Shown: piece after piece, positions 53,429 through 62,150 of the stretch
Layout of the letters: each line of letters starts with the position of its first letter
How positions within the stretch are numbered: the first letter of the stretch is position 1
Assembly (NCBI GenBank): GCA_002712305.1
Contig: PATE01000063.1
Location: 56,773 to 120,772, forward strand
Origin: Gemmatimonadota bacterium
Lineage (GTDB): Bacteria > Latescibacterota > UBA2968 > UBA8231
Length of the DNA stretch: 64,000 nt
Direction: 5' to 3'
Notes under the pieces: model-generated
The model's database searches: none
Told to the model about the DNA's origin: nothing
Seen by the model: the letters and a program-made list of their open reading frames with translations, nothing else
Position numbers and translations under genes: made by a program

Positions 53429-54220
53429 TCAGCGAGGGAAGTCGCGACCGAGGAAACGGACGAAGTTTCGTTCGATGTGCTGCGCCAATACGTCTTCTTC
53501 GACGCCCTTGAGGGCTGCGAGTTTCGTCAACACATCACGAGCGCGCCTCGGATGTCCCGCCTCGCCACCGATGGGCACGGGTGCATCTGTCTCTATCAGC
53601 AGCAACGCATTGTCGATTTCACTCGCGACGTCGGCGGCCTGTTGATCCTGCAGGATCGATGGTCCTACGGAGACGAAGATCCCCGCGTCATTTGTCTGAT
53701 GCACGAGTCTGGCGGATTGTGTGAACCAGTGCAGTTGAGCGTGCACTCCCGTATCGCGATGAAAAGCGATGGCTGCGTCCATCACCTGACGAAGGCAACG
53801 GCGGGAATGGAGATTGACAGGGCGTTGAACCCGAGCGGCCAACTCAAAATGGATCTCGAGCATCTTATGTTGAGCCTGTTGCAGCTCCTCATCGACGGCC
53901 CACTTGTAGTCCAATCCGGTCTCGCCAATCTCATCCGCCTCTGCCGCATGGTCGCGCAGAAAACTCACGGATGCGGCCAGTGCCTGGGCCGTCAGGGTGA
54001 CCACGTTCACCGGATGAATCCCAAGACCCACCAACACTTGATCCGGGAAACGCGATGCCAGTTCCAGGGCCTGCCGCATCGATCCCTCATCCTGGCCCAT
54101 GGTGACGACTCGTCCCACACCGACATCCGTCGCTTCCGACAGAACGGTCTCCGGGTCTTCGAACTGCTCGAGATGGCAGTGGCTATCTGTGATCTGGGAG
54201 GATTGCATGCGGAACGACAC
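53429..54220 (-). CDS. TatD-family metal-dependent hydrolase/DNase
   Basis: 263 residues; an ATG four codons inside (MQSSQITDSHCHL) is an alternative start. The metal-binding motif DSHCHLEQF is at the start, AGETGLDYKW-like GETGLDYKWAV gives the conserved Glu, NLHSRRCLRQVMDA the His, and LLLIETDAPVP the last catalytic Asp. This order matches the TatD amidohydrolase-like family, which includes 3'-5' DNases. It follows argC by 24 bp on the same strand, presumably in one operon. Confidence 0.9.
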   Translation of the reverse strand: MSFRMQSSQITDSHCHLEQFEDPETVLSEATDVGVGRVVTMGQDEGSMRQALELASRFPDQVLVGLGIHPVNVVTLTAQALAASVSFLRDHAAEADEIGETGLDYKWAVDEELQQAQHKMLEIHFELAARVQRPVNLHSRRCLRQVMDAAIAFHRDTGVHAQLHWFTQSARLVHQTNDAGIFVSVGPSILQDQQAADVASEIDNALLLIETDAPVPIGGEAGHPRRARDVLTKLAALKGVEEDVLAQHIERNFVRFLGRDFPR

Positions 54221-54244
54221 CAGGAGTTCTGCCGGAGCAGCAGG

Positions 54245-55249
54245 CTAACGAGACTCGACCAAGCCGTCAGCCACACCGTCAGACAGTCCAGCGGTTTCCT
54301 CTGCGCCGATCATCAGGTTCAGACACTGAACGGCGTTGCCAGAGGCGCCCTTTCCCAGGTTGTCCAGCCGTCCCACGAGCACTAACCCGACCTGCGGATC
54401 GCCGAAGACGAACAGATCCAGCCGGTTGCTGAAGTTGCAGCCACCGAGGTCAAGGTATCTGCCACCACGCAGATGGGCATCGTTGTCGGCCGGGGGCACG
54501 ACGCGGATAAAGGGTTCCTGCCCGTATCGTTGTTCCCACACCTCCCACACCGCTTGGGGGCTCGTCGGTCCAGACCACATGGCCTTCGGCACGGGCGTAC
54601 TGGTGAGCATGCCGCAGAGGGTGTGATCGACAGAAGGCACGAACAAAGGCGTCGTCGAGGTGCCGCTGAAAGCGCAGATTTCCGCCATGTGCTTGTGGCC
54701 ACCCTCGAGGCCGTACAGCGTCAGTGGCCGAGCCCCATCGCCATGGGAACCCGGTGGCAGCGACTGATAGTCCTCGATCATCGATCGACCGCCACCCGAA
54801 TAACCTGATACGGCATTGATCGTCAGAGAAACGTCGTCCGGTAACAGCCCTGCCTCGATCAGTGGGCGCACGGCAAGGAGGAACCCAACGGGATAACATC
54901 CACAATTGGCGACCCGGTCGGCGTGTTGAATGGCCTGCCGTTGCTGCGGCGACAGTTCGGGCACACCATAAACCCAGTTTTCATCGACGCGCCTGGCCGT
55001 GCTGGTGTCGATGACGCGCGTGTTTGAGGCGGGTTCCAGCAGCGTGAGGGCTTCAGCGGCCGCCTCGTCGGGAAGGCACAGAATGGCCACGTCGGCCTCG
55101 TTGAGGAACTGCCGGCGCTTCTGCTCGTCCTTGCGCTCCTCCACCGGGATCAGGGCAACATCGAGATCGCCACGATCTGCGAGCAGTTCGCGGATGCGTA
55201 ACCCTGTAGTACCTTCCTGACCGTCGATGAAGATGCGTGGTTTGCTCAT
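54245..55249 (-). CDS. argC: N-acetyl-gamma-glutamyl-phosphate reductase, short (type 2) form
   Basis: 334 residues. RIFIDGQEGTTGLRIRELL at the N-terminus replaces the GxxGxxG of the long form, as in type 2 ArgC. The nucleophile is Cys118 in VANCGCYPVG. Further conserved blocks are AVSGYSGGGRSMIEDY and GGHKHMAEI with the catalytic His. It catalyses the NADPH-dependent reduction in arginine synthesis. A GGGAG ribosome-binding sequence precedes the ATG. A near-perfect ARG box lies 30 bp upstream, so arginine repression by ArgR is expected. tatD follows. Confidence 0.94.
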   Translation of the reverse strand: MSKPRIFIDGQEGTTGLRIRELLADRGDLDVALIPVEERKDEQKRRQFLNEADVAILCLPDEAAAEALTLLEPASNTRVIDTSTARRVDENWVYGVPELSPQQRQAIQHADRVANCGCYPVGFLLAVRPLIEAGLLPDDVSLTINAVSGYSGGGRSMIEDYQSLPPGSHGDGARPLTLYGLEGGHKHMAEICAFSGTSTTPLFVPSVDHTLCGMLTSTPVPKAMWSGPTSPQAVWEVWEQRYGQEPFIRVVPPADNDAHLRGGRYLDLGGCNFSNRLDLFVFGDPQVGLVLVGRLDNLGKGASGNAVQCLNLMIGAEETAGLSDGVADGLVESR

Positions 55250-55278
55250 GTCATTCTCCCAGATCAGGCAGATCTGAA

Positions 55279-55296
55279 AATGAATAAATATTCATA
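55279..55296. promoter_or_regulatory. ARG box (ArgR operator) upstream of argC
   Basis: AATGAATAAATATTCATA matches the E. coli ARG box consensus WNTGAATWWWWATTCANW at every fixed position. The core TGAAT-AAAT-ATTCA is at 55281-55294. It lies 30 bp before the argC start in an AT-rich stretch between the divergent argC and RluA-family genes. A weaker AT-rich half (TCAATCGAATAAAA) follows and could be a second box. Confidence 0.7.
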
Positions 55297-55318
55297 TCAA
55301 TCGAATAAAAACTAACTC

Positions 55319-56323
55319 GTGTCTGCCCGAGCGTCAAACCTGCGCGTGGCGGAGCTGCGATCTGAGTGGTCGCCTCGCTGCAATCAGGGATGGATCTACG
55401 TCGACCAGATCACGACAGAGAACGGGGGTGATCCCGCGATCGATTTCTACGTCGAACGGTATCCCCATTCGGATCGAGAGACGTGGCTCGAGCGTTTCGT
55501 CGCCGGACAGATACGCAGCGATGAGACCGTCTGTTCAGCAGACATGACCCTGCAGGCGGGGATGACCCTCCGCTACCACCGCCCCGGTTGGGACGAGCCG
55601 GCTGCTCCACGAGATTTTCGTCTGCTCCACGAGGACGACGATCTGGTTGCCGTGGACAAGCCGTCAGGATTGCAGGTATTGCCCGCGGCGATGTTCCTCG
55701 AAAACACGCTGCTCCATGTCGTTCGCGAACGAATAGGTGCCGGAGTGGATCCCGTCCACCGGCTGGGTCGTGGAACTTCTGGCATCGTCGTGTTTGCCAG
55801 AACGGATCGAGCTCGGCGCCAACTTTCTCAGGACCTGAGCGAAGGGCGTATGAAGAAACGGTATGTCGCCCTCGTGCAGGGCAATCCAGCGCCCTCGTTC
55901 TCGGTGGACCAGGCCATCGGTCTGGTGGACTATCCAGGATTCGGCCGTGTCTTTGCCGCTGTGGATACGGGCAAACCATCTATTTCGCATGTGAGAGTGA
56001 TCGAGCCACGTCCGGAAACGGATGAAGCTCTGGTAGAGGTGGAGATCCCAACGGGCAGGCCCCATCAGATCCGTATTCATTTGGCTGCCGCCGGACATCC
56101 CCTCGTGGGGGAGCCGCTCTATGAAAGGGGTGGCCATCCGCCGACCGTGGAGCCCAACGATCGTCCGCCGCTACCTGGGGACCTCGGATATCACCTGCAC
56201 GCTATGCAGGTTGGTTTTACACACCCCACGTCGAAAGACGCCATGCTGATCGAGTGCGAACCACCCGACATTCTGCGACCAAGGTCAGCGGCAGAACCGC
56301 CCCCGGACCACGAGCAGGTCTAG
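55319..56323 (+). CDS. RluA-family pseudouridine synthase (second copy in the window)
   Basis: 334 residues from a GTG. The catalytic motif is DPVHRLGRGTSGIVVFARTDR. In most family members this reads HRLDxxTSG; here Gly replaces the usual Asp at that spot (HRLGRGTSG), which is notable because that Asp is normally essential. The second signature PTGRPHQIRIHLAAAGHPLVG is intact. The N-terminal region has no clear S4 domain. It may be an inactive or altered-specificity member. It is divergent from argC and its end overlaps a glycosyltransferase gene by 4 bp. Confidence 0.85.
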   Translation: MSARASNLRVAELRSEWSPRCNQGWIYVDQITTENGGDPAIDFYVERYPHSDRETWLERFVAGQIRSDETVCSADMTLQAGMTLRYHRPGWDEPAAPRDFRLLHEDDDLVAVDKPSGLQVLPAAMFLENTLLHVVRERIGAGVDPVHRLGRGTSGIVVFARTDRARRQLSQDLSEGRMKKRYVALVQGNPAPSFSVDQAIGLVDYPGFGRVFAAVDTGKPSISHVRVIEPRPETDEALVEVEIPTGRPHQIRIHLAAAGHPLVGEPLYERGGHPPTVEPNDRPPLPGDLGYHLHAMQVGFTHPTSKDAMLIECEPPDILRPRSAAEPPPDHEQV

Positions 56324-57282
56324 ACCTCCCGTTCGGAGGTGACCTTGAGTTCCAATTTCTTGATCCGGGTCAGGACATCTTCCATCAGGGCGCGGTTGGT
56401 CGCGATTAAATCGGCGACGACGCCCGTGAGGAACATCTGAAAGCCGGCCAGCAACAGAACCGCCGCCAAGATCACTGACTGAATGTGTAGATCGCCTTCA
56501 TCGGTGAGCAGGAGGTAGTAGAGAAACCGGATACCAAGGGCAACACCCGCCGCGAAGGTGATTGCGCCGCAGGCCGAAAAGATCTTCAACGCCTTGTAGC
56601 GGGCATAGGTGCGCAGGGAAATCGAACCCGATTTGAGCACGAACTCCCCCACATTCGAAAACAGACGTGATTCGCGTGCCTTCGGATTGGTTCGGATCGG
56701 TACCGCCACCACCGCCCAGTGGTCCTGGCCCGCCTGAACCACGTGTTCGGCCGTGTGGTCGAAGTCGGTGAACATGGAGATCTTCAGAGCCGTCTCTCGC
56801 GTATAGGCACGAAAGCCTGAGGCTACATCGGGGATCTGCAGCCCGCCCAGCCGACTGATCACACGACTACCATAGGTCTGTAGCGCTCGTTTCAACAACG
56901 AGAAGTGACCGATCTCGCCGGTGCGGCGATCACCGATCACAAGGTCGGCCCGCTGCTCCAGAATCGGTTGAACGAGCGTTTCTACATCGCCCCCGAAGTA
57001 CTGGTTGTCGCCATCAGTGTTGATAATGATGTCAGCACCCAGGCGCAGGGCAGTGTCGAAGCCAGCCTTGAAGGCATGGCCCAGGCCGCGATTCTGCGCG
57101 AAGCGTACGATGTGATCGGCGCCATTCTCGCGGGCGACTTCGGACGTACGGTCTGTCGATCCGTCGTCGATGATGAGGATCTCCACCGCATCGATGCCTT
57201 CGATCTGGCGAGGGATGTCCGCCATCGTGGCGCCAAGGGTCTCCTCTTCATTGAGACAGGGGATCTGCACGATCAGTTTCAT
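56320..57282 (-). CDS. Family 2 glycosyltransferase with C-terminal membrane helices (DPMS-like)
   Basis: 320 residues. The GT-A domain has KLIVQIPCLNEEETLGATMADIP, ILIIDDGSTDRTSEVAREN and the DXD element IIINTDGDNQY. RISRLGGLQIPDVASGFRAYTRE is a typical acceptor-side region of dolichyl/polyprenyl-phosphate mannose synthases. Two C-terminal hydrophobic segments (about 240-262 and 270-292) anchor it. It likely moves a sugar from a nucleotide to polyprenyl phosphate. It lies 3 bp after the flavin reductase-like gene, at the end of a four-gene run. Confidence 0.88.
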   Translation of the reverse strand: MKLIVQIPCLNEEETLGATMADIPRQIEGIDAVEILIIDDGSTDRTSEVARENGADHIVRFAQNRGLGHAFKAGFDTALRLGADIIINTDGDNQYFGGDVETLVQPILEQRADLVIGDRRTGEIGHFSLLKRALQTYGSRVISRLGGLQIPDVASGFRAYTRETALKISMFTDFDHTAEHVVQAGQDHWAVVAVPIRTNPKARESRLFSNVGEFVLKSGSISLRTYARYKALKIFSACGAITFAAGVALGIRFLYYLLLTDEGDLHIQSVILAAVLLLAGFQMFLTGVVADLIATNRALMEDVLTRIKKLELKVTSEREV

Positions 57283-57285
57283 GGA

Positions 57286-58158
57286 CTATCCCCAGCTTTC
57301 CTGTTTGATCTGCCGCTTGTCGAATCCGAGTTCGTGCAGAATCTGGATCATCGTTTCGACGAATTTCGGCGCCGGCTCCTCGCCTCGTTCGCGCGCTTCC
57401 TTCCGCTCCCACGGCAGAACACCAGGACCACAGCAGTAGACGAGCGTTCGATCCAGATCCTTCACGTAGGATTTGATCAACTCGGCGTCGAGGCGACCCT
57501 TACGGGAAGCTGGCTCAATCTGATGGGGATCTTCGCGTGTCAGGCTATGGAGAACCGTCAACTGTTCGGAATGCGCTGCGGCCAAGGCGGCAAACTGGTC
57601 GTAGTAGAAGATGTCAGAGCGTGTCTTGCTGCTATAGAGCAGAACATGGTGCAAATCATCACCCCGATGAATCGAGTCTTTGATCAGCCCGAAGTTCGGC
57701 ACGATGCCGGACCCCGCGCACAGATGAAGGACCGTGTCTGCCTTCTGGCCCGCGTCTTGTGGAATCGCATAGGGGCCCGTGAACCCGCTGATGGTCAATG
57801 TCGTTCCGGGTGGGCAGTGACGACTCAATGGGGGCGACAACACAGGAGGGTACTTGGACTCACCCGGCCAGAATCGCTCTTCCTTTACCGTGATCAGGAT
57901 GTGCGGCTCGTGTGGCGCGGACCCCATAGAGTAGGCACGCGGTTTCTCCCGAGTCCCCTTCACCTCTTCCAAGTAGGCGATCACCTGTTCGAGAAATCCG
58001 AACTGATGTGGATCGATGGTGATGAATTGACCCGCCTTGTAGTCGCGCTCTTCGTCACCGATGTCGAGCAGGAGACTGGCCGCATCGTGCGTCTCCTCGC
58101 GCACGTCGGCGACAACAGCCTGGATCTCGCGCACCTTGCGGCCCCGTTCTTCAGCCAT
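57286..58158 (-). CDS. Ferredoxin-NADP reductase-like flavin oxidoreductase
   Basis: 290 residues, no signal peptide. The FAD-binding barrel has AGQFITIDPHQ and the flavin motif RAYSMGSAPHE (RxYS). The NAD(P) domain has LHLCAGSGIVPNFGLIKD and LVYCCGPGVLPWERK, the latter the usual C-terminal CGP motif. No 2Fe-2S domain is fused. Electron acceptor and pathway are unknown. It overlaps the preceding kinase-fold gene by 8 bp and is followed by a glycosyltransferase gene 3 bp later. Confidence 0.87.
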   Translation of the reverse strand: MAEERGRKVREIQAVVADVREETHDAASLLLDIGDEERDYKAGQFITIDPHQFGFLEQVIAYLEEVKGTREKPRAYSMGSAPHEPHILITVKEERFWPGESKYPPVLSPPLSRHCPPGTTLTISGFTGPYAIPQDAGQKADTVLHLCAGSGIVPNFGLIKDSIHRGDDLHHVLLYSSKTRSDIFYYDQFAALAAAHSEQLTVLHSLTREDPHQIEPASRKGRLDAELIKSYVKDLDRTLVYCCGPGVLPWERKEARERGEEPAPKFVETMIQILHELGFDKRQIKQESWG

Positions 58159-59170
58159 CGATCAGATCACCGAAGGGTGGGTGGGTGCCCCTTCCAGATG
58201 CCTCACGCAGGTGACGGCGGATTGTCATCATCGTTGGCTCGTCGCTGAGGGGAAACTGGAGCAGCTCGAGATCGGCGCTGATCGGATCTCGGGCCGCCAG
58301 AATCAGGCGGAAGAACAGGTGATGCATATCCAGCGCACAGCGGGACTCCGACGAGGGCATGGCTGCACCAAGTTCACCAAGAATAGACTGCTTTGAGGTC
58401 AGGGAAACACGAGCGCAGTCGAGGGGCGAAGTATACTGAAGGGCTCGTCTTTCGGTCCAGTCCCAACCTAACTTACCCAGCTCCAGGAACGCGATTCGTT
58501 GACCTGCAGGACACATCACATTGCGAGGCTGATAGTCTGTGGTCCCCAGTGTCGCCGGTCGGGCCGCCAGCAGGCCATGGAGGGTCCGAAGGCTTGTCGC
58601 CAACCGATCGAAACACGACATGGCGTCCCATATCCGAAGCGTCTTGCCCAGGCCCTCGAGGGCCACCTCTTCTATCGCCCGCCAGCGGTCGGTCAGGTCC
58701 TCGTGATGGCCCCCCAGGACAACACGATTCTGCCAATTCGGCTGCGTCGCCAACGTCTCTTCGATGAGTAGCAATTCGGCGATGACCCGGCTGACACATC
58801 CCACGGGCATCTGCCCAAAGCACACGTCGAGGAACGTTCGATCGCCGAGATACTCCATGAAAATGAACTGTCCCTCAGGGTCGATACCAAAAGGAACCGG
58901 GACATGACATCCCGCTTGACGCAGAGCTCGATTGACTTCGAACTCGACCTGCAGCAGATCGAAGTTCTCGCCGCGTGTGAGCAAGCCGAAGAATTGGTGC
59001 TTGGCCACAACGCGGCTGCCGTCGGAAAGCCGCAGGAGCCAAACATCGGGAGCAATGGAGCTGAGTTCGCGGACATCGGGTCGCCCGGGTACGATGGACG
59101 ACGTCACCTCACGTAGATGGGCCTCTACGCTCTGGGACCACTGTGCATCACTGACGACGGGATGCGTCAA
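58151..59170 (-). CDS. Aminoglycoside-phosphotransferase-like kinase-fold protein, altered motifs
   Basis: 339 residues. N-lobe: DGSRVVAKHQFFGLL with a likely ATP-binding Lys, and VEFEVNRALRQAG with the partner Glu. C-lobe: instead of the usual HGDLHPGN catalytic loop it has TTDYQPRNVM, keeping the Asp and Asn but lacking the His. Instead of the metal-binding DFE or DWE it has FLELGKLGWDW, with Glu where Asp is expected. This suits a phosphotransferase/choline-kinase-like family member with possibly changed chemistry. It sits 5 bp after the PA-IL-like gene and overlaps the flavin reductase gene by 8 bp. Confidence 0.65.
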   Translation of the reverse strand: MTHPVVSDAQWSQSVEAHLREVTSSIVPGRPDVRELSSIAPDVWLLRLSDGSRVVAKHQFFGLLTRGENFDLLQVEFEVNRALRQAGCHVPVPFGIDPEGQFIFMEYLGDRTFLDVCFGQMPVGCVSRVIAELLLIEETLATQPNWQNRVVLGGHHEDLTDRWRAIEEVALEGLGKTLRIWDAMSCFDRLATSLRTLHGLLAARPATLGTTDYQPRNVMCPAGQRIAFLELGKLGWDWTERRALQYTSPLDCARVSLTSKQSILGELGAAMPSSESRCALDMHHLFFRLILAARDPISADLELLQFPLSDEPTMMTIRRHLREASGRGTHPPFGDLIDG

Positions 59171-59175
59171 CGGGC

Positions 59176-59550
59176 TCAGGCTGGATCGAAGAGGATGACC
59201 TGGGCGACGACCTTGCCAGCCTGACAGTTGAAGTCGGGGTTGTCGTTCATCGCAAGAAAGAGGGTTCCACTGTGATCGGAGATGATGTCGTGGCGGGCAC
59301 CCACTGCGAAAACCGGACCGTCACCGATGCGGGCAACGAGGCATCCCACGTTAGCGCCAGGCAGCAGATATCCATCCCCTGCAGCGTGCTTGTAGACGCC
59401 ATCCGCCCCACACCATGCGATCTGATCACGCATGTCAGGTGACCAGACCTCTTCGACGTCGAATACGACGCGCTGGCCTTCCCTCACACTGATGAGGGTG
59501 TCCTGCCACGTCGGACTTGGGCGTATGGTTCGCAGAATCGTGAGTGCCAT
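59176..59550 (-). CDS. PA-IL-like galactose-binding lectin-fold protein
   Basis: 124 residues, no signal peptide. The sequence follows the PA-IL (LecA) beta-sandwich pattern: a start with WQDTLISVREGQRVVFDV, then YKHAAGDGYLLPGANVGCLVARIGDG, VFAVGARHDIISDHSGTLFLAMND and a final VVAQVILFD. The NDNPDF segment near residue 103 lies where PA-IL holds its calcium and sugar, so Asp/Asn ligands may be kept. Such domains bind galactose-like sugars or act as structural parts of larger enzymes. It begins a minus-strand run with the kinase-fold, flavin reductase and glycosyltransferase genes. Confidence 0.7.
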   Translation of the reverse strand: MALTILRTIRPSPTWQDTLISVREGQRVVFDVEEVWSPDMRDQIAWCGADGVYKHAAGDGYLLPGANVGCLVARIGDGPVFAVGARHDIISDHSGTLFLAMNDNPDFNCQAGKVVAQVILFDPA

Positions 59551-59634
59551 ATCGCTACAATCGGCACACGAGACGATCGTGGCAACCTCGGCCTCTGCAT
59601 GCGTAGATTGGCTCTGAGGTCAAGAAAGGATCCT

Positions 59635-60702
59635 ATGTCGCAATTACAGTACTTCGATCTGTTCTGTCAGCTGCTGACGATCCCATGTCCGTCGGGTAGA
59701 GAGGAACGGATGGCAGCCTTCTTGTCTCGTCAGATCGAGGATCTCGGTGCAGAACCCGAGCACGATGCCCACGGGAATCTTTGGGTCAGCCTGCAGGGGA
59801 CCACCGGAGACTCGACGATCGCACTGGCGAGTCATATGGACGAGATCGGCATGGTGGTCGCGGCCATCGAAGACGACGGCTCCCTGCGCGTCCAACGCAC
59901 GGGGGGTCTTCATCCGTGGAAGATCGGTGAAGGCCCCGTCACCCTCGTCACCGATGGAGACAGTCTGGTCCCGGCTCATCTGAGTTTCGGTTCCGGGCAC
60001 ACGAACGATCCTGCTGACCCGATCAGCCAGTTTGCAACAGGTCAGCGTGGCATTACCTGGCGGGACACGCGCCTGTTGACGGGGCTGACACCGGATCAAC
60101 TGCGTGAACGGGGAGTCCGGATCGGTACCTGTGCCGTTCGGGCGGCCGAAACCCGTGGACCGAACATCTTCGGCCCGGAAGATGACCCGCTCGTCTCAGC
60201 GTGGCTCTTCGACAATCGCGGCGGCTCTCTGGTCCTGATTGAGTTGCTCCGGCGTCTGAAGCAGAACCAGATGCAGGTGAAGTCCAACCTGCGGCTGTGT
60301 TTCATGGTGCAGGAGGAGACCGGGTTGCTCGGGGCCAAGGGATGGGCCCATCGGAACCAGGTGGACACCTTCATCGCCGTCGATTCAACGCCCATGCCGG
60401 CCGAAACTCAGCTGACCCTCGACGGTCGCCCCGCGACGTGGTCGAGGGATCGGGGCGCCCACTTTCATCAGGGCTTGATCGGCGAGCTTGCCGCGGCCGC
60501 AACCGAGGCTGGAACGGATCTTCAATACGCGGTCTACAGTGCAGCCGCGTCGGACGCGACGGGTGTACTGCAGGTCGGCGCGGCTCCGAGATGCGCCACG
60601 ATCGGCTATCCGAGGGAGAACTCCCATGGATATGAGGTCGTCCGTTGGTCGGTCTTCCAACAATTGATCGACACGCTATTCGCTTACGTGCAACGGGCGT
60701 GA
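59635..60702 (+). CDS. M42-family metallo-aminopeptidase
   Basis: 355 residues from the ATG at 59635; a longer in-frame start exists at 59599. The co-catalytic zinc site is clear: ASHMDEIGMVV (His and Asp), LFDNRGGS (bridging Asp), VQEETGLLGAKGWA (general-base and ligand Glu), FIAVDSTP (Asp) and YPRENSHGYEV (His). The overall order matches M42 glutamyl/leucyl aminopeptidases (FrvX/YpdE/PepA-like), which form large dodecameric shells. It trims peptides in the cytosol. It lies 10 bp upstream of murD. Confidence 0.92.
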   Translation: MSQLQYFDLFCQLLTIPCPSGREERMAAFLSRQIEDLGAEPEHDAHGNLWVSLQGTTGDSTIALASHMDEIGMVVAAIEDDGSLRVQRTGGLHPWKIGEGPVTLVTDGDSLVPAHLSFGSGHTNDPADPISQFATGQRGITWRDTRLLTGLTPDQLRERGVRIGTCAVRAAETRGPNIFGPEDDPLVSAWLFDNRGGSLVLIELLRRLKQNQMQVKSNLRLCFMVQEETGLLGAKGWAHRNQVDTFIAVDSTPMPAETQLTLDGRPATWSRDRGAHFHQGLIGELAAAATEAGTDLQYAVYSAAASDATGVLQVGAAPRCATIGYPRENSHGYEVVRWSVFQQLIDTLFAYVQRA

Positions 60703-60712
60703 GTCGGCTGCT

Positions 60713-62095
60713 GTGAGTAGTTCGGTGCCCGACTCTCAGGTGGCTCTGGTGGGCCTGGGTGTTGAGAATCGTGCGCTTGCCGGATGGCTGGCCCGTCATG
60801 GGAATCGGTTTTCCGTCTGCGATGCGGACCCCCAATGCCAGGAACGGATCCGGAGCGATCCAGGGGCGGCCGCATGGGTATCGGCCGTCGATCACTGGCA
60901 GTTGGGCGAGCAATACCTGCAAGGACTGGGTGCCTTCGACGTGCTCTACCGATCGCCCGGCGTCTGGGCTCGACACCCGCGACTGATGGATGCACAACAG
61001 TCAGGTTCACTGATCAGCAGCCAGACACAGTTATTCCTCGATCTTTGTCCGGCCCTCGTCGTCGGGATCACCGGCACGAAGGGCAAAGGGACGACGGCGA
61101 CGATGTTGGCCACGATCCTGACACGTGCCGAAATGCCGCATCGGCTGGCCGGTAACATCGGCATTCCACCCATCGGTTTTCTGGACGAGCTTGATTCACA
61201 GGAGGTGATCGTGCTCGAGCTCTCCAGCTTCCAATTGCAGGATCTGACACGATCTCCTCAAGGGGCCATCGTCCTGCCCATCGATACGGATCATCTCGAT
61301 GTTCATGCCGATCGCTACGAATACGTTGAGGCCAAACGATCGATCAGTCGTTTCCAGACGGCATCGGATTGGGTGGTCGTGGCCGCCGAGAGCGAGACGG
61401 CCGTCAACGTGACAGGCTCGAGCAAGGCACGGCGACTACTGGCCGGGGGATCGGCGCCCACAAAAGACGAGGGCACGTGGGTCCATGACGATCAGATCCT
61501 GTGTCGAATCGACGGGCAGGAAAGGGTCGTCGCCCCCGTGGAGGCCCTGTCCATGCGCGGTCGGCACAATCTCGGCAATGCTTGCGCTGCCTCGGCTGCG
61601 GCGATCTTGCTGGGCGCAAAAACGGAACAGATAGAGGCTGGATTGCGCGCCTTCGAACCCCTTCCACACCGTCTGGAAGAGGTGGATACGGTAGGGGGAG
61701 TCTTGTTCGTGAACGATTCGCTCGGAACCACACCCGAATCGTCGGCGGCAGCCATCGACGCGTATGCCGATCGACCGCTGGTCGCCATCGTCGGGGGATC
61801 GAGCAAAGGTGCGCAATACGATGTGTTGGGAGATGCGCTGGCGCGCCGTGCTACAGCACTTGTCTTGCTGGGAGACGAGGGACCCAGAATCGCCGAGTCA
61901 GCGCATCGGGCAGGTTTTCAGGGAGCCGTGGTCCAGGCGATCGGAATGGACATCGCCGTCGCGGTCGCTCGCCGTCTCACCCCGGAAGGTGGCGTCGTGC
62001 TGTTGGCACCCGCCTGTGCCAGCTTTGGAATGTTTCGTGACTATGCCCAGCGGGGTGAAGCATTCCGCCAGGCTGTGAAACAACTGCCCAGATAG
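60713..62095 (+). CDS. murD: UDP-N-acetylmuramoylalanine--D-glutamate ligase
   Basis: 460 residues from a GTG. The N-terminal Rossmann-like domain has VALVGLGVENRALAGWLARHG. The central domain has VVGITGTKGKGTTATMLATIL (P-loop) and SPQGAIVLPIDTDHLDVHAD. MRGRHNLGNACAASAAAIL is the Mur-ligase His/Asn motif, and FVNDSLGTTPESSAAAI begins the C-terminal domain. It adds D-Glu to UDP-MurNAc-L-Ala in the cytosol. It stands apart from any dcw cluster, next to an M42 peptidase, which is a less common position. Confidence 0.95.
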   Translation: MSSSVPDSQVALVGLGVENRALAGWLARHGNRFSVCDADPQCQERIRSDPGAAAWVSAVDHWQLGEQYLQGLGAFDVLYRSPGVWARHPRLMDAQQSGSLISSQTQLFLDLCPALVVGITGTKGKGTTATMLATILTRAEMPHRLAGNIGIPPIGFLDELDSQEVIVLELSSFQLQDLTRSPQGAIVLPIDTDHLDVHADRYEYVEAKRSISRFQTASDWVVVAAESETAVNVTGSSKARRLLAGGSAPTKDEGTWVHDDQILCRIDGQERVVAPVEALSMRGRHNLGNACAASAAAILLGAKTEQIEAGLRAFEPLPHRLEEVDTVGGVLFVNDSLGTTPESSAAAIDAYADRPLVAIVGGSSKGAQYDVLGDALARRATALVLLGDEGPRIAESAHRAGFQGAVVQAIGMDIAVAVARRLTPEGGVVLLAPACASFGMFRDYAQRGEAFRQAVKQLPR

Positions 62096-62114
62096 ATCAT
62101 CTGATAGATCATCT
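62091..62114. repeat. 12-bp tandem repeat at the murD end
   Basis: GATAGATCATCT occurs twice in direct succession (62091-62102, 62103-62114). The first copy includes the murD stop TAG at 62093-62095. It lies between convergent murD and the cysH-like gene. It looks like a recent small duplication; no further function is seen. Confidence 0.6.
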
Positions 62115-62150
62115 GGCTCACATCGATCACGTCCGCGAGCAGAGCCTGTC

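Noticed and set aside
62091-62114. Tandem repeat as a CRISPR or att site
   Set aside because: Only two contiguous 12-bp copies with no spacer or integrase nearby.
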